A stretch of DNA of 64,000 bases from Saccharothrix saharensis (GTDB lineage Bacteria > Actinomycetota > Actinomycetes > Mycobacteriales > Pseudonocardiaceae): the NCBI RefSeq assembly GCF_006716745.1, contig NZ_VFPP01000001.1, forward strand, positions 6,831,386-6,895,385, in the 5' to 3' direction. A program made the translations under genes and the position numbers. Positions 37,096-45,701 of this stretch are shown here, piece after piece. How positions within the stretch are numbered: position 1 is the stretch's first letter; each line of letters opens with the position of its first letter. A model generated the notes under the pieces. The model saw only the letters and a program-made list of their open reading frames with translations, had not been told where the DNA came from and made no database searches.

Positions 37096-37368
37096 CCGCC
37101 GCTGAGCCGGATGTCGTCCGACTGGATGTTGCCGGGCCGACCGCGGCTTGTCGGACGTCGCCGGATCGATGGCCGCCGGACCGGGAGTCATCGCGCCCCG
37201 GGATCGTCTGGCCCGGGTCGTCGCGCCGGAGCCATCGGGCCCGAGTCGTCGCGATCGTGCTGCCGGTGTCGGTGCCGCCGAGCCGGAGGTCGTCCGGCCG
37301 GAGGTCGCGGGCCGGCGTCATCGGGTCCGGAGTCGTCGGGCCGGCCGGGCCGGCCGGGCGGGTGCGGG

Positions 37369-38292
37369 TCAGTCGCGGAGGAGGGCTCCGACGTCTTCGT
37401 GCAGTCGGACGGCCCCGCCGACGAGCACGATCTCGGCCCCGCACTCGACCGCGCGCAGTGGCAGCACCTCGTCGGCTCGGCCGCCGTCGATCTCCTGCGA
37501 GCCGACGAGCGAGTCGGTGAGCAGGAGGGTTTCCACGCGGCCTTCGGTGAGGGCTTGGCTGACGGGGACGAGGCCGTGCACGGCGCGGCCCGTCATGCGG
37601 GTGGACTCGTCGCGGAAGCGTTCGACGACTGCGCGGCGTGCGTCCTGGTTCGCCCGGCCGGCCAGGTGCAGGACGGCTCGATCGGGTGATCCCTCGACCT
37701 CCACCACGAGGTGGTGGTAGCGGGTGGGGAGGGCGACGCGCAGGGATCGTCGGCCGGCCAGGGGACCGGCGAGGACGAGCAGCGGTGCACCCAGGCGGTC
37801 GACCAGGGTGGTGGCTTCCTCGGCGACGTCGGCCAGTTCGTCGGCTTCCAGGCGGCGGCCCGGGCGCCGGGCGCCCACCGAGGCCACGGCCACCGGGCGG
37901 CCGGTCGGGTCGACGCCGCGCAGGTCCGCGCCGTGCTCGCCGACCTGCACCACGACGTGCGGCAGGAGGGGCTCGGACAGGTCGACCAGCGGAAGGACGT
38001 ACGGGAGCGGACCGCAGCGGGCTGTGTAACCCGATGGTGGGACGGGGACGTACTGGTCGACCAGCACGCGGCCGCCGCCCACGACCAGGCCGCGGCCGGC
38101 GAGGCCGCGGGGGGTCACGCCCGACATGATCGCCTTGTGCGCCAACGCCACGAGGTACGGGTCGGCGTTCATGGCCTGCAGTTGGTCGCGCATCGCCCGC
38201 CACCGCAGGTCCACGTGATCACCGACGTCGAGGAACACGGAGACGAATGGCCCTTCGACGTCGATCAGGTTCTGCAGACTCGCCGTGTGCAT
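37369..38292 (-). CDS. aeRF1-domain protein, Rv2629/Balon-like ribosome hibernation factor candidate
   Basis: This 307-residue protein has the layout of bacterial eRF1-like (baeRF) proteins of the Rv2629 family: GPFVSVFLDVGDHVDLRWRAMRDQL at the start, VDQYVPVPPSGYTARCGPLPYVLPLVD, LPHVVVQVGEHGADLRGVD, and an acidic C-terminal domain beginning VETLLLTDSLVG and ending AEIVLVGGAVRLHEDVGALLR. Neither a GGQ peptide-release motif nor a NIKS decoding motif is seen. Relatives (Rv2629, Balon) are described as ribosome-bound hibernation factors. It is slightly shorter than Rv2629. ATG 38292 follows GGGGAGGACC. A sigma-F-type promoter precedes it. Confidence 0.8.
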   Translation of the reverse strand: MHTASLQNLIDVEGPFVSVFLDVGDHVDLRWRAMRDQLQAMNADPYLVALAHKAIMSGVTPRGLAGRGLVVGGGRVLVDQYVPVPPSGYTARCGPLPYVLPLVDLSEPLLPHVVVQVGEHGADLRGVDPTGRPVAVASVGARRPGRRLEADELADVAEEATTLVDRLGAPLLVLAGPLAGRRSLRVALPTRYHHLVVEVEGSPDRAVLHLAGRANQDARRAVVERFRDESTRMTGRAVHGLVPVSQALTEGRVETLLLTDSLVGSQEIDGGRADEVLPLRAVECGAEIVLVGGAVRLHEDVGALLRD

Positions 38293-38321
38293 CGGTCCTC
38301 CCCGTTCGGGTCATACGGTTG

Positions 38322-38347
38322 ATACCCGAAAGGGGGGTGGTGCAATC
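38322..38347 (-). promoter_or_regulatory. Candidate sigma-F/sigma-B-type promoter of the aeRF1-like gene
   Basis: On the minus strand GATTG (38347-38343) and GGGTAT (38327-38322) are separated by 15 bases. The -10 box matches stress-sigma consensus exactly and the -35 box partly. The predicted leader before ATG 38292 is about 23 bases and includes GGGGAGG. Confidence 0.5.
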
Positions 38348-38387
38348 GCCTTCACCGGCAAGGGAACGCCGTCCCGCTGCGGTCGCG

Positions 38388-38483
38388 AAACGCCCACCGA
38401 AGCGCCCGTCCCAACGCCCACCGAAGCGCCGATCCAAACGTCCACCGAAGCGCTCATCCGAACGCCGGCCGAATCGCCCGTCG
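38388..38483. repeat. Four tandem 24-bp units
   Basis: Units of AACGCCCACCGAAGCGCC type start at 38388, 38412, 38436 and 38460, each 24 bp, with increasing divergence. They lie between the aeRF1-like gene promoter and the end of the DUF4383-like gene. The unit length keeps frame in all phases, but no flanking frame has a good start, so I treat it as a minisatellite and not a gene. Confidence 0.65.
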
Positions 38484-38529
38484 AGACGCGCGGGGAAGGA
38501 GAAGCAGGGGAAGGAGTAGCCGGGAGGGG

Positions 38530-38946
38530 TCAGCGGGAGTCGGCGATGCGGCGGGCGCGTTGTTCGCACCACGCGCAGCTCTCGGCGACGGCCACGGAAG
38601 CGAAGCCGATCAGCAGGTGCACCGCGTTGCCCACGAACCCGGCGTCCATCGCGCCACCCGGCTCTCCCACCCCGAACGCGAACACCACCAGGAACACCAC
38701 GCCCATCAACGAGCCGACCAACCGCGCCACCCGCGTCCGCACGGCCGCCGCCCCGATCACCGCACCGGTCACCACGTGCAGCACGCCCAACCGCGGCTCG
38801 GCGCGCGCGAAGTCCACCAACCCCCACGCCACCAGCAGCACACCCAAGGACAGGGCCGTCCGCTGCGGCCACGACAACTTCGCCAGGCCCGTCACCACCG
38901 CGACCACCCCTTCTCGTCCGGCCCGTGTCCGAAGGACCCCGGTCAC
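38530..38946 (-). CDS. DUF4383-like small membrane protein
   Basis: This 138-residue protein has about four hydrophobic helices (LSLGVLLVAWGLVDFA, LGVLHVVTGAVIGAAAV, LVGSLMGVVFLVVFAFGV, AVHLLIGFASVAVAESCAW). The RLGVLHVVTGAV and NAVHLLIGFASVAVA segments resemble the HxxxG pattern of DUF4383. The end bears CAWCEQRA, a possible metal-binding pair. GTG 38946 is used but lacks a good ribosome site; an internal GTG (MTGLAKLSW) is possible. It follows the SigF-like gene on the same strand with a seven-base gap, so it is probably in that operon. Confidence 0.72.
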   Translation of the reverse strand: MTGVLRTRAGREGVVAVVTGLAKLSWPQRTALSLGVLLVAWGLVDFARAEPRLGVLHVVTGAVIGAAAVRTRVARLVGSLMGVVFLVVFAFGVGEPGGAMDAGFVGNAVHLLIGFASVAVAESCAWCEQRARRIADSR

Positions 38947-38952
38947 CGGGCG

Positions 38953-39699
38953 CTACTCATCGTCGAGCAGCGACCGCAACCGGGCCAGTGATCGGCTCAG
39001 CAGCCGCGACACGTGCATCTGCGACACGCCGACCGAGTCCGCGATCTGGCTCTGCGTCATCCCCCGGAAGAACCGGAGCACGACGATGCGCCTCTCCCTC
39101 TTGGGTAGCCCGCGGAGCATCGGATCCAACGCGTGGTGCAGCTCGACCACTTCCAGGGCGGGATCGTCGCTGATCAGGCGGTCGGCGTGGTTCAGCTCCT
39201 CGCTGATCGACTGCTCGTCCAACGACAGCAGGTGGTACGCCGAGGTGGCGTGCAGGCCCTCGTACACCTCGTCCACGCCGATGCCGAGGTGGCGGGCGAC
39301 CTCGCTGGGGGTCGGCGTCCGCCCGGACACGCGGGACAGCTCGACGCGCGCCGTGTCGATGGCGACGCACAGCTCCTTCAACCGCCGGGGCACGCGCACC
39401 GCCCACCCCTGGTCGCGCAGGTACCGCCGCACCTCGCCGGTGATCGTCGGCACGGCGAACGCCAGGAAGTCGATCCCGCGCGTCACGTCGAACCGGTCGA
39501 CCGCGTTGATCAACCCGACCGCCGCCACCTGCCGCAGGTCCTCCACCGACTCGCCGCGCTCGGCGAACCGGTCGGCGATGTGCCTGGCCATCGGCAGGTG
39601 CTCGGTGACCAGGCGGTCGCGCAACCGCTGGTAGTGCGCGCCGTCCCGCTCGGCTTCCGCCAGCTCGTGGAACAGCGGCTGGTAGTCCACGGCGTTCAT
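38953..39699 (-). CDS. SigB/SigF/SigG-family RNA polymerase sigma factor
   Basis: This 248-residue group 3 sigma factor has region 2 (HLPMARHIADRFAERGESVEDLRQVAAVGLINAVDRFD with core-binding and -10 recognition residues), region 3 (VRRYLRDQGWAVRVPRRLKE) and region 4 (LPKRERRIVVLRFFRGMTQSQIADSVGVSQMHVSRLLSRSL). It is like SigF of mycobacteria and streptomycetes. ATG 39699 overlaps the anti-sigma stop (ATGA); an upstream GTG 39708 would add three residues. It likely recognises GTTT-GGGTAT promoters, three of which lie within 5 kb, including its own operon. Confidence 0.93.
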   Translation of the reverse strand: MNAVDYQPLFHELAEAERDGAHYQRLRDRLVTEHLPMARHIADRFAERGESVEDLRQVAAVGLINAVDRFDVTRGIDFLAFAVPTITGEVRRYLRDQGWAVRVPRRLKELCVAIDTARVELSRVSGRTPTPSEVARHLGIGVDEVYEGLHATSAYHLLSLDEQSISEELNHADRLISDDPALEVVELHHALDPMLRGLPKRERRIVVLRFFRGMTQSQIADSVGVSQMHVSRLLSRSLARLRSLLDDE

Positions 39700-40058
39700 G
39701 CCCGACACCTCAACTCGACCCGCAACCGGCCCTCCCCGTCAACCCAGGTGGCCACCGCATCGGTCACGGAACTGACAACCCGCCAGTACAACGAGTCATG
39801 ATCGGGAACGGTGACGGCCGATGAGCGGACCTCCGCCCGGAAGCGCACGGAATCACCTTCCCGGGCGAACCGACACCGCAGGACGGCGGACGGGTCGAGC
39901 GTCCGGGAGATCAACGCGCTGCACGCCTCGTCCACCGCGATGACGAGGTCGATGGCCATCTCCGGCGTGCGCTTCGCGATCGCGGCGGCGACCGCGCGAA
40001 CGGTCGAGAGGTAAGCGGGCCTGGCCGCCACCCTGAGCTCCACCTCCGAGCCGTCCAT
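39696..40058 (-). CDS. RsbW-like anti-sigma factor kinase (HATPase_c_2)
   Basis: This 120-residue protein has a GHKL ATPase fold of the anti-sigma serine kinase type: AYLSTVRAVAAAIAKRTP, DLVIAVDEACSALI (N-box region, Asn replaced by Asp-Glu-Ala as in AVDEA) and the C-terminal VTDAVATWVDGEGRLRVELRC. The usual GxGL lid motifs are weakly preserved, so kinase activity is uncertain. It overlaps the sigma factor by four bases and is transcribed first, the standard anti-sigma/sigma arrangement. Confidence 0.85.
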   Translation of the reverse strand: MDGSEVELRVAARPAYLSTVRAVAAAIAKRTPEMAIDLVIAVDEACSALISRTLDPSAVLRCRFAREGDSVRFRAEVRSSAVTVPDHDSLYWRVVSSVTDAVATWVDGEGRLRVELRCRA

Positions 40059-40103
40059 GTGTGGCGAACGCTCCTCACACCGTCGTCGTCGGTCGCGGGG
40101 GGC

Positions 40104-40130
40104 ATACCCACCGACCTCGGCCGCTACACC
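40104..40130 (-). promoter_or_regulatory. Candidate autoregulated sigma-F-type promoter of the rsbW-sigF operon
   Basis: On the minus strand GGTGT (40130-40126) and GGGTAT (40109-40104) are 16 bases apart. The -10 box is exact and the -35 box one change from GGTTT. The leader before ATG 40058 is about 38 bases. Confidence 0.5.
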
Positions 40131-40271
40131 AGTCCACACAGGACTGAGCAACAGAATCGAGAAAGCCGAACATGCCGTGGGCTGGTTCATCACGGTTTGC
40201 GAACAGCGGTAGGTAACCCTGTGATCGGAGTCATACTGATCGCCTCCCCGACACCCCCACGGAGGCGCCTG

Positions 40272-41057
40272 GTGCTGGAGGCGAACAACGTCGAGGTGGT
40301 CTACGACGACGTGATGTTGGTGCTGCGCGGCGTGAGCCTGAGGGTTCCCGAAGGGCGGATCGTCGCCCTGCTCGGCGCGAACGGAGCGGGCAAGACCACC
40401 CTGCTGCGCGCCCTGTCCGGCCTGCTCGACGTGCACGACGGCAAGATCACCCGCGGTCGGATCACGCTCGACGGCGAGCCGATCCACCGCTCGTCGCCGA
40501 CGCGCATCGCGACGCTCGGCGTGAAGCAGGCGCTGGAGGGCAGGCGCATCCTGGCCGAGCTGACCGTCGAGGAGAACCTGCGCATCGGCGGGCACAGCAG
40601 GCCGCGCGGCATCAAGCGGAACCTGGACCGGATGTACGAGTTGTTCCCCCGGTTGCGCGAGCGGCGGCGGCAGAGCGCGGGCTACCTGTCCGGCGGCGAG
40701 CAGCAGATGCTGTCGATCGGCCGGGCCCTGATGTCCGAGCCGCGCTACCTGCTGCTGGACGAGCCGAGCCTCGGCCTGGCCCCGCTCATGGTCCAGCAGA
40801 TCCGCGACCTCATCGTGAAGATCAACTCGGCGGGCACGACCGTGCTGCTGGTCGAGCAGAACGCGACCATGGCGCTGTCCATCGCCGACCACGGCTACGT
40901 GCTGGAGACCGGCAAGGTCGTGATGGACAAGCCCGCGGCCGCGCTGCTGGCCGACGAGGACGTGCGCGAGTTCTACCTGGGCCTGCGCGGTGAGGGCAGC
41001 GCGCAGTCGTTCCGCGACGTGAAGCACTACAAGCGGCGGAAGCGGTGGTTGTCGTGA
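40272..41057 (+). CDS. livF: Branched-chain amino acid-type ABC transporter ATPase, LivF-like
   Basis: This 261-residue ATPase has Walker A GANGAGKTTLLRA (residues 35-47), the Q-loop, LSGGEQQMLSIGRALM, Walker B YLLLDEPSLGL and the H-loop LLVEQN characteristic of LivF. The C-terminus carries a basic extension (HYKRRKRW). GTG 40272 follows GGAGG. It heads a six-gene operon livF-livG-ligase-livH-livM-livK. The substrate may be a carboxylic acid rather than an amino acid because an acyl-CoA ligase is embedded in the operon. Confidence 0.92.
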   Translation: MLEANNVEVVYDDVMLVLRGVSLRVPEGRIVALLGANGAGKTTLLRALSGLLDVHDGKITRGRITLDGEPIHRSSPTRIATLGVKQALEGRRILAELTVEENLRIGGHSRPRGIKRNLDRMYELFPRLRERRRQSAGYLSGGEQQMLSIGRALMSEPRYLLLDEPSLGLAPLMVQQIRDLIVKINSAGTTVLLVEQNATMALSIADHGYVLETGKVVMDKPAAALLADEDVREFYLGLRGEGSAQSFRDVKHYKRRKRWLS

Positions 41058-41857
41058 GCCTCGCGAACGAGGGCAACGTGCTGGAAGTCGAGGACGTGAC
41101 GCTGGCGTTCGACGGCGTCACGGCCGTGGACGGCGTGTCGTTCCACGTCGCCGCGGGCGAGCTGTTCGCCATCATCGGGCCCAACGGCGCGGGCAAGACG
41201 TCGATCTTCAACGTGCTGTCGGGCGTGTACCGGCCGCAGCGGGGCTCGGTGCGGTTCCGGGGCGAGGAGGTGCTCGGCCGGCGCCCGCACAGGATCGCCG
41301 CCATGGGCATCGCCCGGACGTTCCAGAACATCGAGCTGTTCGCGCACCTCACCGTGGTGGAGAACCTGATGCTGGGCCGCCACAACCACATGCGGTACGG
41401 GGCGCTCGCCGCGTTCGCGTGGGTCGGTCGGGCCCGGCGCGAGGAGCTGGCCAACCGGGCGGCCGTCGAAGAGGTGATCGACTTCCTCGAACTGGAGCAG
41501 TGGCGGCGGCTGCCGGTCGGCCTGCTGCCGTACGGCGTGCAGAAGCGCGTGGAGCTGGGGCGGGCGCTGGCCATGGAGCCGAAGGTGCTGCTGCTCGACG
41601 AGCCGGTCGCGGGCATGAACGTCGAGGAGACCGAGGACATGGCGCGGTTCGTGCTCGACGTCCGCGACGAGCTCGGCATCGCGATGATCATGGTCGAGCA
41701 CGACATGGGCCTGGTGATGGACCTCGCGGACCGCGTGATGGTGCTCGACTTCGGCAAGCCGATCCGCACCGGCACGCCCGCCGAGGTGCAGCGCGACCCG
41801 GACGTCGTGCGCGCCTACCTCGGCGAGGCGCACCAGAGCGTGGGAGGTCCGGCATGA
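41054..41857 (+). CDS. livG: Branched-chain amino acid-type ABC transporter ATPase, LivG-like
   Basis: This 267-residue ATPase has Walker A GPNGAGKTSIFNVL, the LivG-type FQNIELF loop, signature LPYGVQKRVELGRALA, Walker B VLLLDEPVAGMN and H-loop MVEHDMGLV. GTG 41054 overlaps the livF stop (GTGA) and is preferred over GTG 41045. The signature LPYGVQ in place of LSGGQ is normal for LivG. Paired with livF it would power a heteromeric Liv transporter. Confidence 0.93.
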   Translation: MSLANEGNVLEVEDVTLAFDGVTAVDGVSFHVAAGELFAIIGPNGAGKTSIFNVLSGVYRPQRGSVRFRGEEVLGRRPHRIAAMGIARTFQNIELFAHLTVVENLMLGRHNHMRYGALAAFAWVGRARREELANRAAVEEVIDFLELEQWRRLPVGLLPYGVQKRVELGRALAMEPKVLLLDEPVAGMNVEETEDMARFVLDVRDELGIAMIMVEHDMGLVMDLADRVMVLDFGKPIRTGTPAEVQRDPDVVRAYLGEAHQSVGGPA

Positions 41858-43707
41858 CCACGACGACCACCACCGGGCTCACCACCGTCGTGACCCGCGT
41901 GCGCGACCGGGCCCTCAAGACGCCGGACGCGGTCGCGCTGCGGGCCAAGGACTTCGGGATCTGGCGCGAAGTCACCTGGGCGCGGTACTGGGCGCAGGCC
42001 GAGCTGGTCGGGCACGCCCTGCTGGCGCTCGGCGTCGACCCGGGCGACCGGGTCGCGATCCACTCCGAGAACCGGCGCGAGTGGCTCTACGCCGACATCG
42101 GCGCGGTGGCCGTGCGGGCGATCACCGTGGGCCTGTACCCGACGAACCCGGCCAGTGAGGTCGCCTACCTGCTGTCGCACTCGGGGGCGCGGGTGCTCAT
42201 CGCCGAGGACCAGGAGCAGGTCGACAAGGCGCTCACCGTGCTCGACGCCCTGCCGGAGCTGGAGCGCATCGTCTACCTCGAACCGCGCGGCATCCGGCAC
42301 CGCTACGACAACCCGAAGCTGCTGTCGTGGGACGACTTCCTGGCCCTGGGCGAGGAGCACCGCGCGGGCAACCCGGACGCGGTCGCGCGCCGGATGCGCG
42401 AGGTCGAGCCGGACGACGTCATGACGTTGATCTACACGTCGGGCACGACCGGTCCGCCCAAGGGCGCGATGCTGACCGTGGCGAACGTCGAGTTCGCCGT
42501 CGAGTCGCTGATCGAGGGCGGCGGCTTCACCGACCCGCCGCCGTCGCCCGAGGACATCACGCTGTCCTACCTGCCGCTGTGCCACGTCGCCGAACGCATC
42601 TTCACCACCTGGTTCAGCGCGTCGGCCGGGGTGCAGGTGCACTTCGCCGAGTCGATCGAGACCGTGCAGGCGAACCTGCGCGAGGTGCAGCCGACGATCC
42701 TGTTCGGCGTGCCGCGCATCTGGGAGAAGGTGCTGGCGGCCATCACGATCAGCGCGTCCAGTGCCACCCGGACCAAGCGGGCGACCACCCGGTTCTGGCT
42801 GCGGGTGGCCGACGGGCTCGGCGAGCAGCTCGTGCGCAACGGCGGCAACCACACCGTCGCCACGCGGCTCAAGTACGGCGTGGGCTGGCTGTTCTGCTTC
42901 CGCGCGCTGAAGACGCGGATCGGCATGCGGCACGTCCGGTACGCGTCGTCGGGCGCCGCGCCCATCTCGCCGCAGGTGCTGCGGTTCTTCATGGGCATCG
43001 GCGTGCCGATGCACGAGGTGTACGGGATGACCGAGAACAGCGCCGTCGCCACCGGCAACCGGCCCGGCCGGGTGAAGGTCGGCACGGTGGGCGAGCCGCA
43101 CCCCGGCGTGGAGCTGCGGATCGCCGACGACGGCGAGATCCAGACCAGGCACGCGGGCGTGTTCGCGGGTTACTGGCGCGACGAGGACGCCACCCGGCGG
43201 GCGATGACCCCGGACGGCTGGCTGCGCACCGGTGACGTCGGCGAGTGGGTCGACGGCACGCACGTGCGCATCACCGACCGGATGAAGGACATCATCATCA
43301 CCGCGGGCGGCAAGAACGTGGCGCCGTCCGAGGTCGAGAACGCGCTGAAGACCTCGCCGTACATCAAGGAAGCCGTCGTGCTCGGCGACCAGCGCCCGTA
43401 CCTGGTGGCGCTGATCGGCATCGAGCAGGACACCGTCGGCCACTGGGCCAGGCAGCGCGGGATCGCCTACACCACCTACCGCGACCTCGCGGAGAAGGAC
43501 GAGGTGCGCGAGTTGGTGCAGGGCATCGTGACGGAGGTCAACGAGCGGTTCGCGTCCGTGGAGCAGGTCAAGAAGTTCCGCATGCTGCCCAAGGAACTCG
43601 ACCACGAGGACGGCGAGCTGACCGCGACGCAGAAGGTGAAGCGGTCGGCGCTGGCCAAGGTGTTCGGCGAGCTCGTGGACGACATGTACCTCGGGGGGCG
43701 CGGATGA
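41854..43707 (+). CDS. AMP-dependent long-chain acyl-CoA synthetase (FAA1-like)
   Basis: This 617-residue ANL-superfamily enzyme activates a carboxylic acid to acyl-AMP and then acyl-CoA. Visible core motifs are TLIYTSGTTGPPKGAMLT (A3, about residues 190-207), VYGMTENSA (A5), GWLRTGDVGEWVDG (A7) and DRMKDIIITAGGKNVAPSEVEN (A8). The length and LPLCHVAERIFT-type segment match the FAA1 long-chain class. It sits inside the liv operon between livG and livH with four-base overlaps, so import and CoA activation of the same acid are probably coupled. Confidence 0.9.
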   Translation: MTTTTTTGLTTVVTRVRDRALKTPDAVALRAKDFGIWREVTWARYWAQAELVGHALLALGVDPGDRVAIHSENRREWLYADIGAVAVRAITVGLYPTNPASEVAYLLSHSGARVLIAEDQEQVDKALTVLDALPELERIVYLEPRGIRHRYDNPKLLSWDDFLALGEEHRAGNPDAVARRMREVEPDDVMTLIYTSGTTGPPKGAMLTVANVEFAVESLIEGGGFTDPPPSPEDITLSYLPLCHVAERIFTTWFSASAGVQVHFAESIETVQANLREVQPTILFGVPRIWEKVLAAITISASSATRTKRATTRFWLRVADGLGEQLVRNGGNHTVATRLKYGVGWLFCFRALKTRIGMRHVRYASSGAAPISPQVLRFFMGIGVPMHEVYGMTENSAVATGNRPGRVKVGTVGEPHPGVELRIADDGEIQTRHAGVFAGYWRDEDATRRAMTPDGWLRTGDVGEWVDGTHVRITDRMKDIIITAGGKNVAPSEVENALKTSPYIKEAVVLGDQRPYLVALIGIEQDTVGHWARQRGIAYTTYRDLAEKDEVRELVQGIVTEVNERFASVEQVKKFRMLPKELDHEDGELTATQKVKRSALAKVFGELVDDMYLGGRG

Positions 43708-44591
43708 CCGAGTTCCTGCAATCGCTGGTCCGGGGCCTGGGCTCCGGGTCGATCTACGCGCTGCTGGCGCTGGGCTTCGTCATCATCTACAAGTCCACCC
43801 GGGTGATCAGCTTCGCCCAGCCGGCGTTCATGCTGGCGGGCGCGGTGCTGGTCAGCTACCTGGCCGCGGACGTCGGCTTCTTCGCCGCCGTGCCGATCGC
43901 CGCGGTGCTGATCGCCGTGCTGGCCCTGGGCGTGGAGCGGACCGTGCTGCGGCCGATGATCGGCAAGCCGGTGTTCGTGGTCGCGATCATCACCATCGGC
44001 GTGGACGTCGTGGTGCGCGTGGTGACCAACGCGTTCATCGGGCTGGACGTGCGGCAGGTCGGCGACCCGTGGGGCCTGTCCACGGTGACGCTGCTCGGCG
44101 TCGAGGTGCAGCAGCGGTACCTGGTCATGTTCGGCACGACGGTCGCCGTGGTCGCGGTGCTGTTCGCGTTCTTCCGGTTCTCCCGGGTCGGGCTGGCGAT
44201 GCGCGCGGTGGCGCACGACCAGGAGGTCGCGCTGGCGCAGGGCATCTCGGTCGGCTCGGTGTTCGCGCTGTCGTGGGCCATCGCGGGTGGCCTGGCGGCG
44301 CTGGCCGGGGTGTTCGTGGCCACCGGCGCGGGCGTGGACCAGCAGTTGTGGGTGATCGCGCTGAAGGCGTTGCCGGCGATCATCCTCGGCGGCCTGGACT
44401 CGCTCGGCGGCGCGGTCGTCGGCGGGCTCGCGGTCGGGGTGGTGGAGTCGCTGGTCGGCACCTACCAGGGTGACGTCGCGCCGTGGCTCGGACCGAACTT
44501 CGCGCTCGTCGCGCCGTACGTGCTGATGCTGGTCGTGCTGCTCCTGCGGCCCTACGGGCTGTTCGGCAGCAAGGAGGTTGAGCGCCTGTGA
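43704..44591 (+). CDS. livH: Branched-chain amino acid-type ABC transporter permease, LivH-like
   Basis: This 295-residue permease has about eight membrane helices. Family signatures include LVRGLGSGSIYALLALGFVIIYKSTRVI at the N-terminus and FSRVGLAMRAVAHDQEVALAQGI in the cytoplasmic loop, followed by SLGGAVVGGLAVGVVESL. ATG 43704 overlaps the ligase stop and the stop overlaps livM. It forms the translocation channel with LivM. Confidence 0.92.
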   Translation: MTEFLQSLVRGLGSGSIYALLALGFVIIYKSTRVISFAQPAFMLAGAVLVSYLAADVGFFAAVPIAAVLIAVLALGVERTVLRPMIGKPVFVVAIITIGVDVVVRVVTNAFIGLDVRQVGDPWGLSTVTLLGVEVQQRYLVMFGTTVAVVAVLFAFFRFSRVGLAMRAVAHDQEVALAQGISVGSVFALSWAIAGGLAALAGVFVATGAGVDQQLWVIALKALPAIILGGLDSLGGAVVGGLAVGVVESLVGTYQGDVAPWLGPNFALVAPYVLMLVVLLLRPYGLFGSKEVERL

Positions 44592-45688
44592 AGGGTCGTC
44601 CGGAGCTTTACACCTCCTACGAGCAGGACATGGCGTTCCTCAACACACGCCCCAAGCGGACGTGGACGGGGGCGTTGGTGGTGGTGGCGCTGCTGGTGCC
44701 GTTCGCCATCACGGACGACCTGCTCATGTTGCTGGCCACGGGATTCGTGGCGGCGATCGGCGCGATCGGGTTGAACATCGTGACCGGGTACGCGGGGCAG
44801 GTGTCGTTGGGGCACGCGTTCTTCCTCGCCATCGGCGCGTACACGGGCGCGGCGCTGTCGGGCGACCCGGACGGGCGGGTCCTCGGGTTCGGCGTGACGT
44901 CGCTGCCCGTGTGGTTGCTGGCGTCCGGCCTGGTGGCGGGGTTGGCGGGGCTGGTCGTGGCGCCGATCGCGGTGCGGTTGCGGGGCCTGTACCTGGCGAT
45001 CGTGACGCTGGGGCTGGTGTTCCTCGGCGAGCACGTGTTCCGCGAGTGGACGTCGTTGACCGGCGGTCCGGGCGTGGGGCGGCCGGCGGCGGTGCCGGAG
45101 CTGTTCGGCGTGCGGCTGGACCGACCCTCGGAGTTCTTCAGCGGGCCGCAGCAGCTCTACCTGCTGATGTTCGTGCTGCTGGTGATCTTCGCGGTGCTCG
45201 CGCGCAACCTGGTGCGGTCGCGGATCGGGCGCGCGTTCGCGGCGGTGCGGGACCGGGACCTGGCGGCGGCCGTGATCGGCGTCGACCTGACCCGGTACAA
45301 GGCGCTGGCGTTCGCCGTGTCGTCGTTCTACGCCGGTGTGGCGGGCTCGTTGTTGTTCGTGGTCAACGGGTTCTTCGACCCCGGCTCGTTCGGCCTGCTG
45401 CTGTCGGTGCAGTACATCGCCATGGTGCTCATCGGCGGTGCGGGCACGATCTCCGGCGCGATCATGGGCGCGCTGTTCATCACGCTGCTGCCGCGCATCA
45501 CCCGGGAACTCCCGGCGGTGTTGCCGTTCATCAGCTCGGACGCGACCGGTGCGGTCACGGTGTTCCAGGTCGAGGCGGTCCTGTACGGGCTGCTGATCGT
45601 GGTGTTCCTGATCGTGGAGCCACGGGGCCTGTTCGGTATCTGGGTGCGCGTCCGCAACTACTGGCGCACGTGGCCTTTCTCGTACTGA
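44588..45688 (+). CDS. livM: Branched-chain amino acid-type ABC transporter permease, LivM-like
   Basis: This 366-residue permease has about ten hydrophobic segments. LivM motifs are ATGFVAAIGAIGLNIVTGYAGQVSLGHAFF near the N-terminus and RSRIGRAFAAVRDRDLAAAVIGVDLTRYKALAF in the cytoplasmic loop. GGAGTISGAIMGA is near the C-terminus. The 25-residue N-terminal tail (ELYTSYEQDMAFLNTRPKR) is cytosolic. GTG 44588 overlaps livH. Confidence 0.92.
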   Translation: MKGRPELYTSYEQDMAFLNTRPKRTWTGALVVVALLVPFAITDDLLMLLATGFVAAIGAIGLNIVTGYAGQVSLGHAFFLAIGAYTGAALSGDPDGRVLGFGVTSLPVWLLASGLVAGLAGLVVAPIAVRLRGLYLAIVTLGLVFLGEHVFREWTSLTGGPGVGRPAAVPELFGVRLDRPSEFFSGPQQLYLLMFVLLVIFAVLARNLVRSRIGRAFAAVRDRDLAAAVIGVDLTRYKALAFAVSSFYAGVAGSLLFVVNGFFDPGSFGLLLSVQYIAMVLIGGAGTISGAIMGALFITLLPRITRELPAVLPFISSDATGAVTVFQVEAVLYGLLIVVFLIVEPRGLFGIWVRVRNYWRTWPFSY

Positions 45689-45701
45689 AAGGGTGGATGG
45701 G

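Noticed and set aside
36785..37105. 106-residue plus-strand frame with RHRVDRHRVDRH repeats
   Set aside because: The repeats come from a tandem 15-bp unit; no conserved domain or ribosome site.
38388..38483. Possible CRISPR-like repeats
   Set aside because: Units are directly adjacent with no spacers and diverge progressively, so it is a minisatellite.
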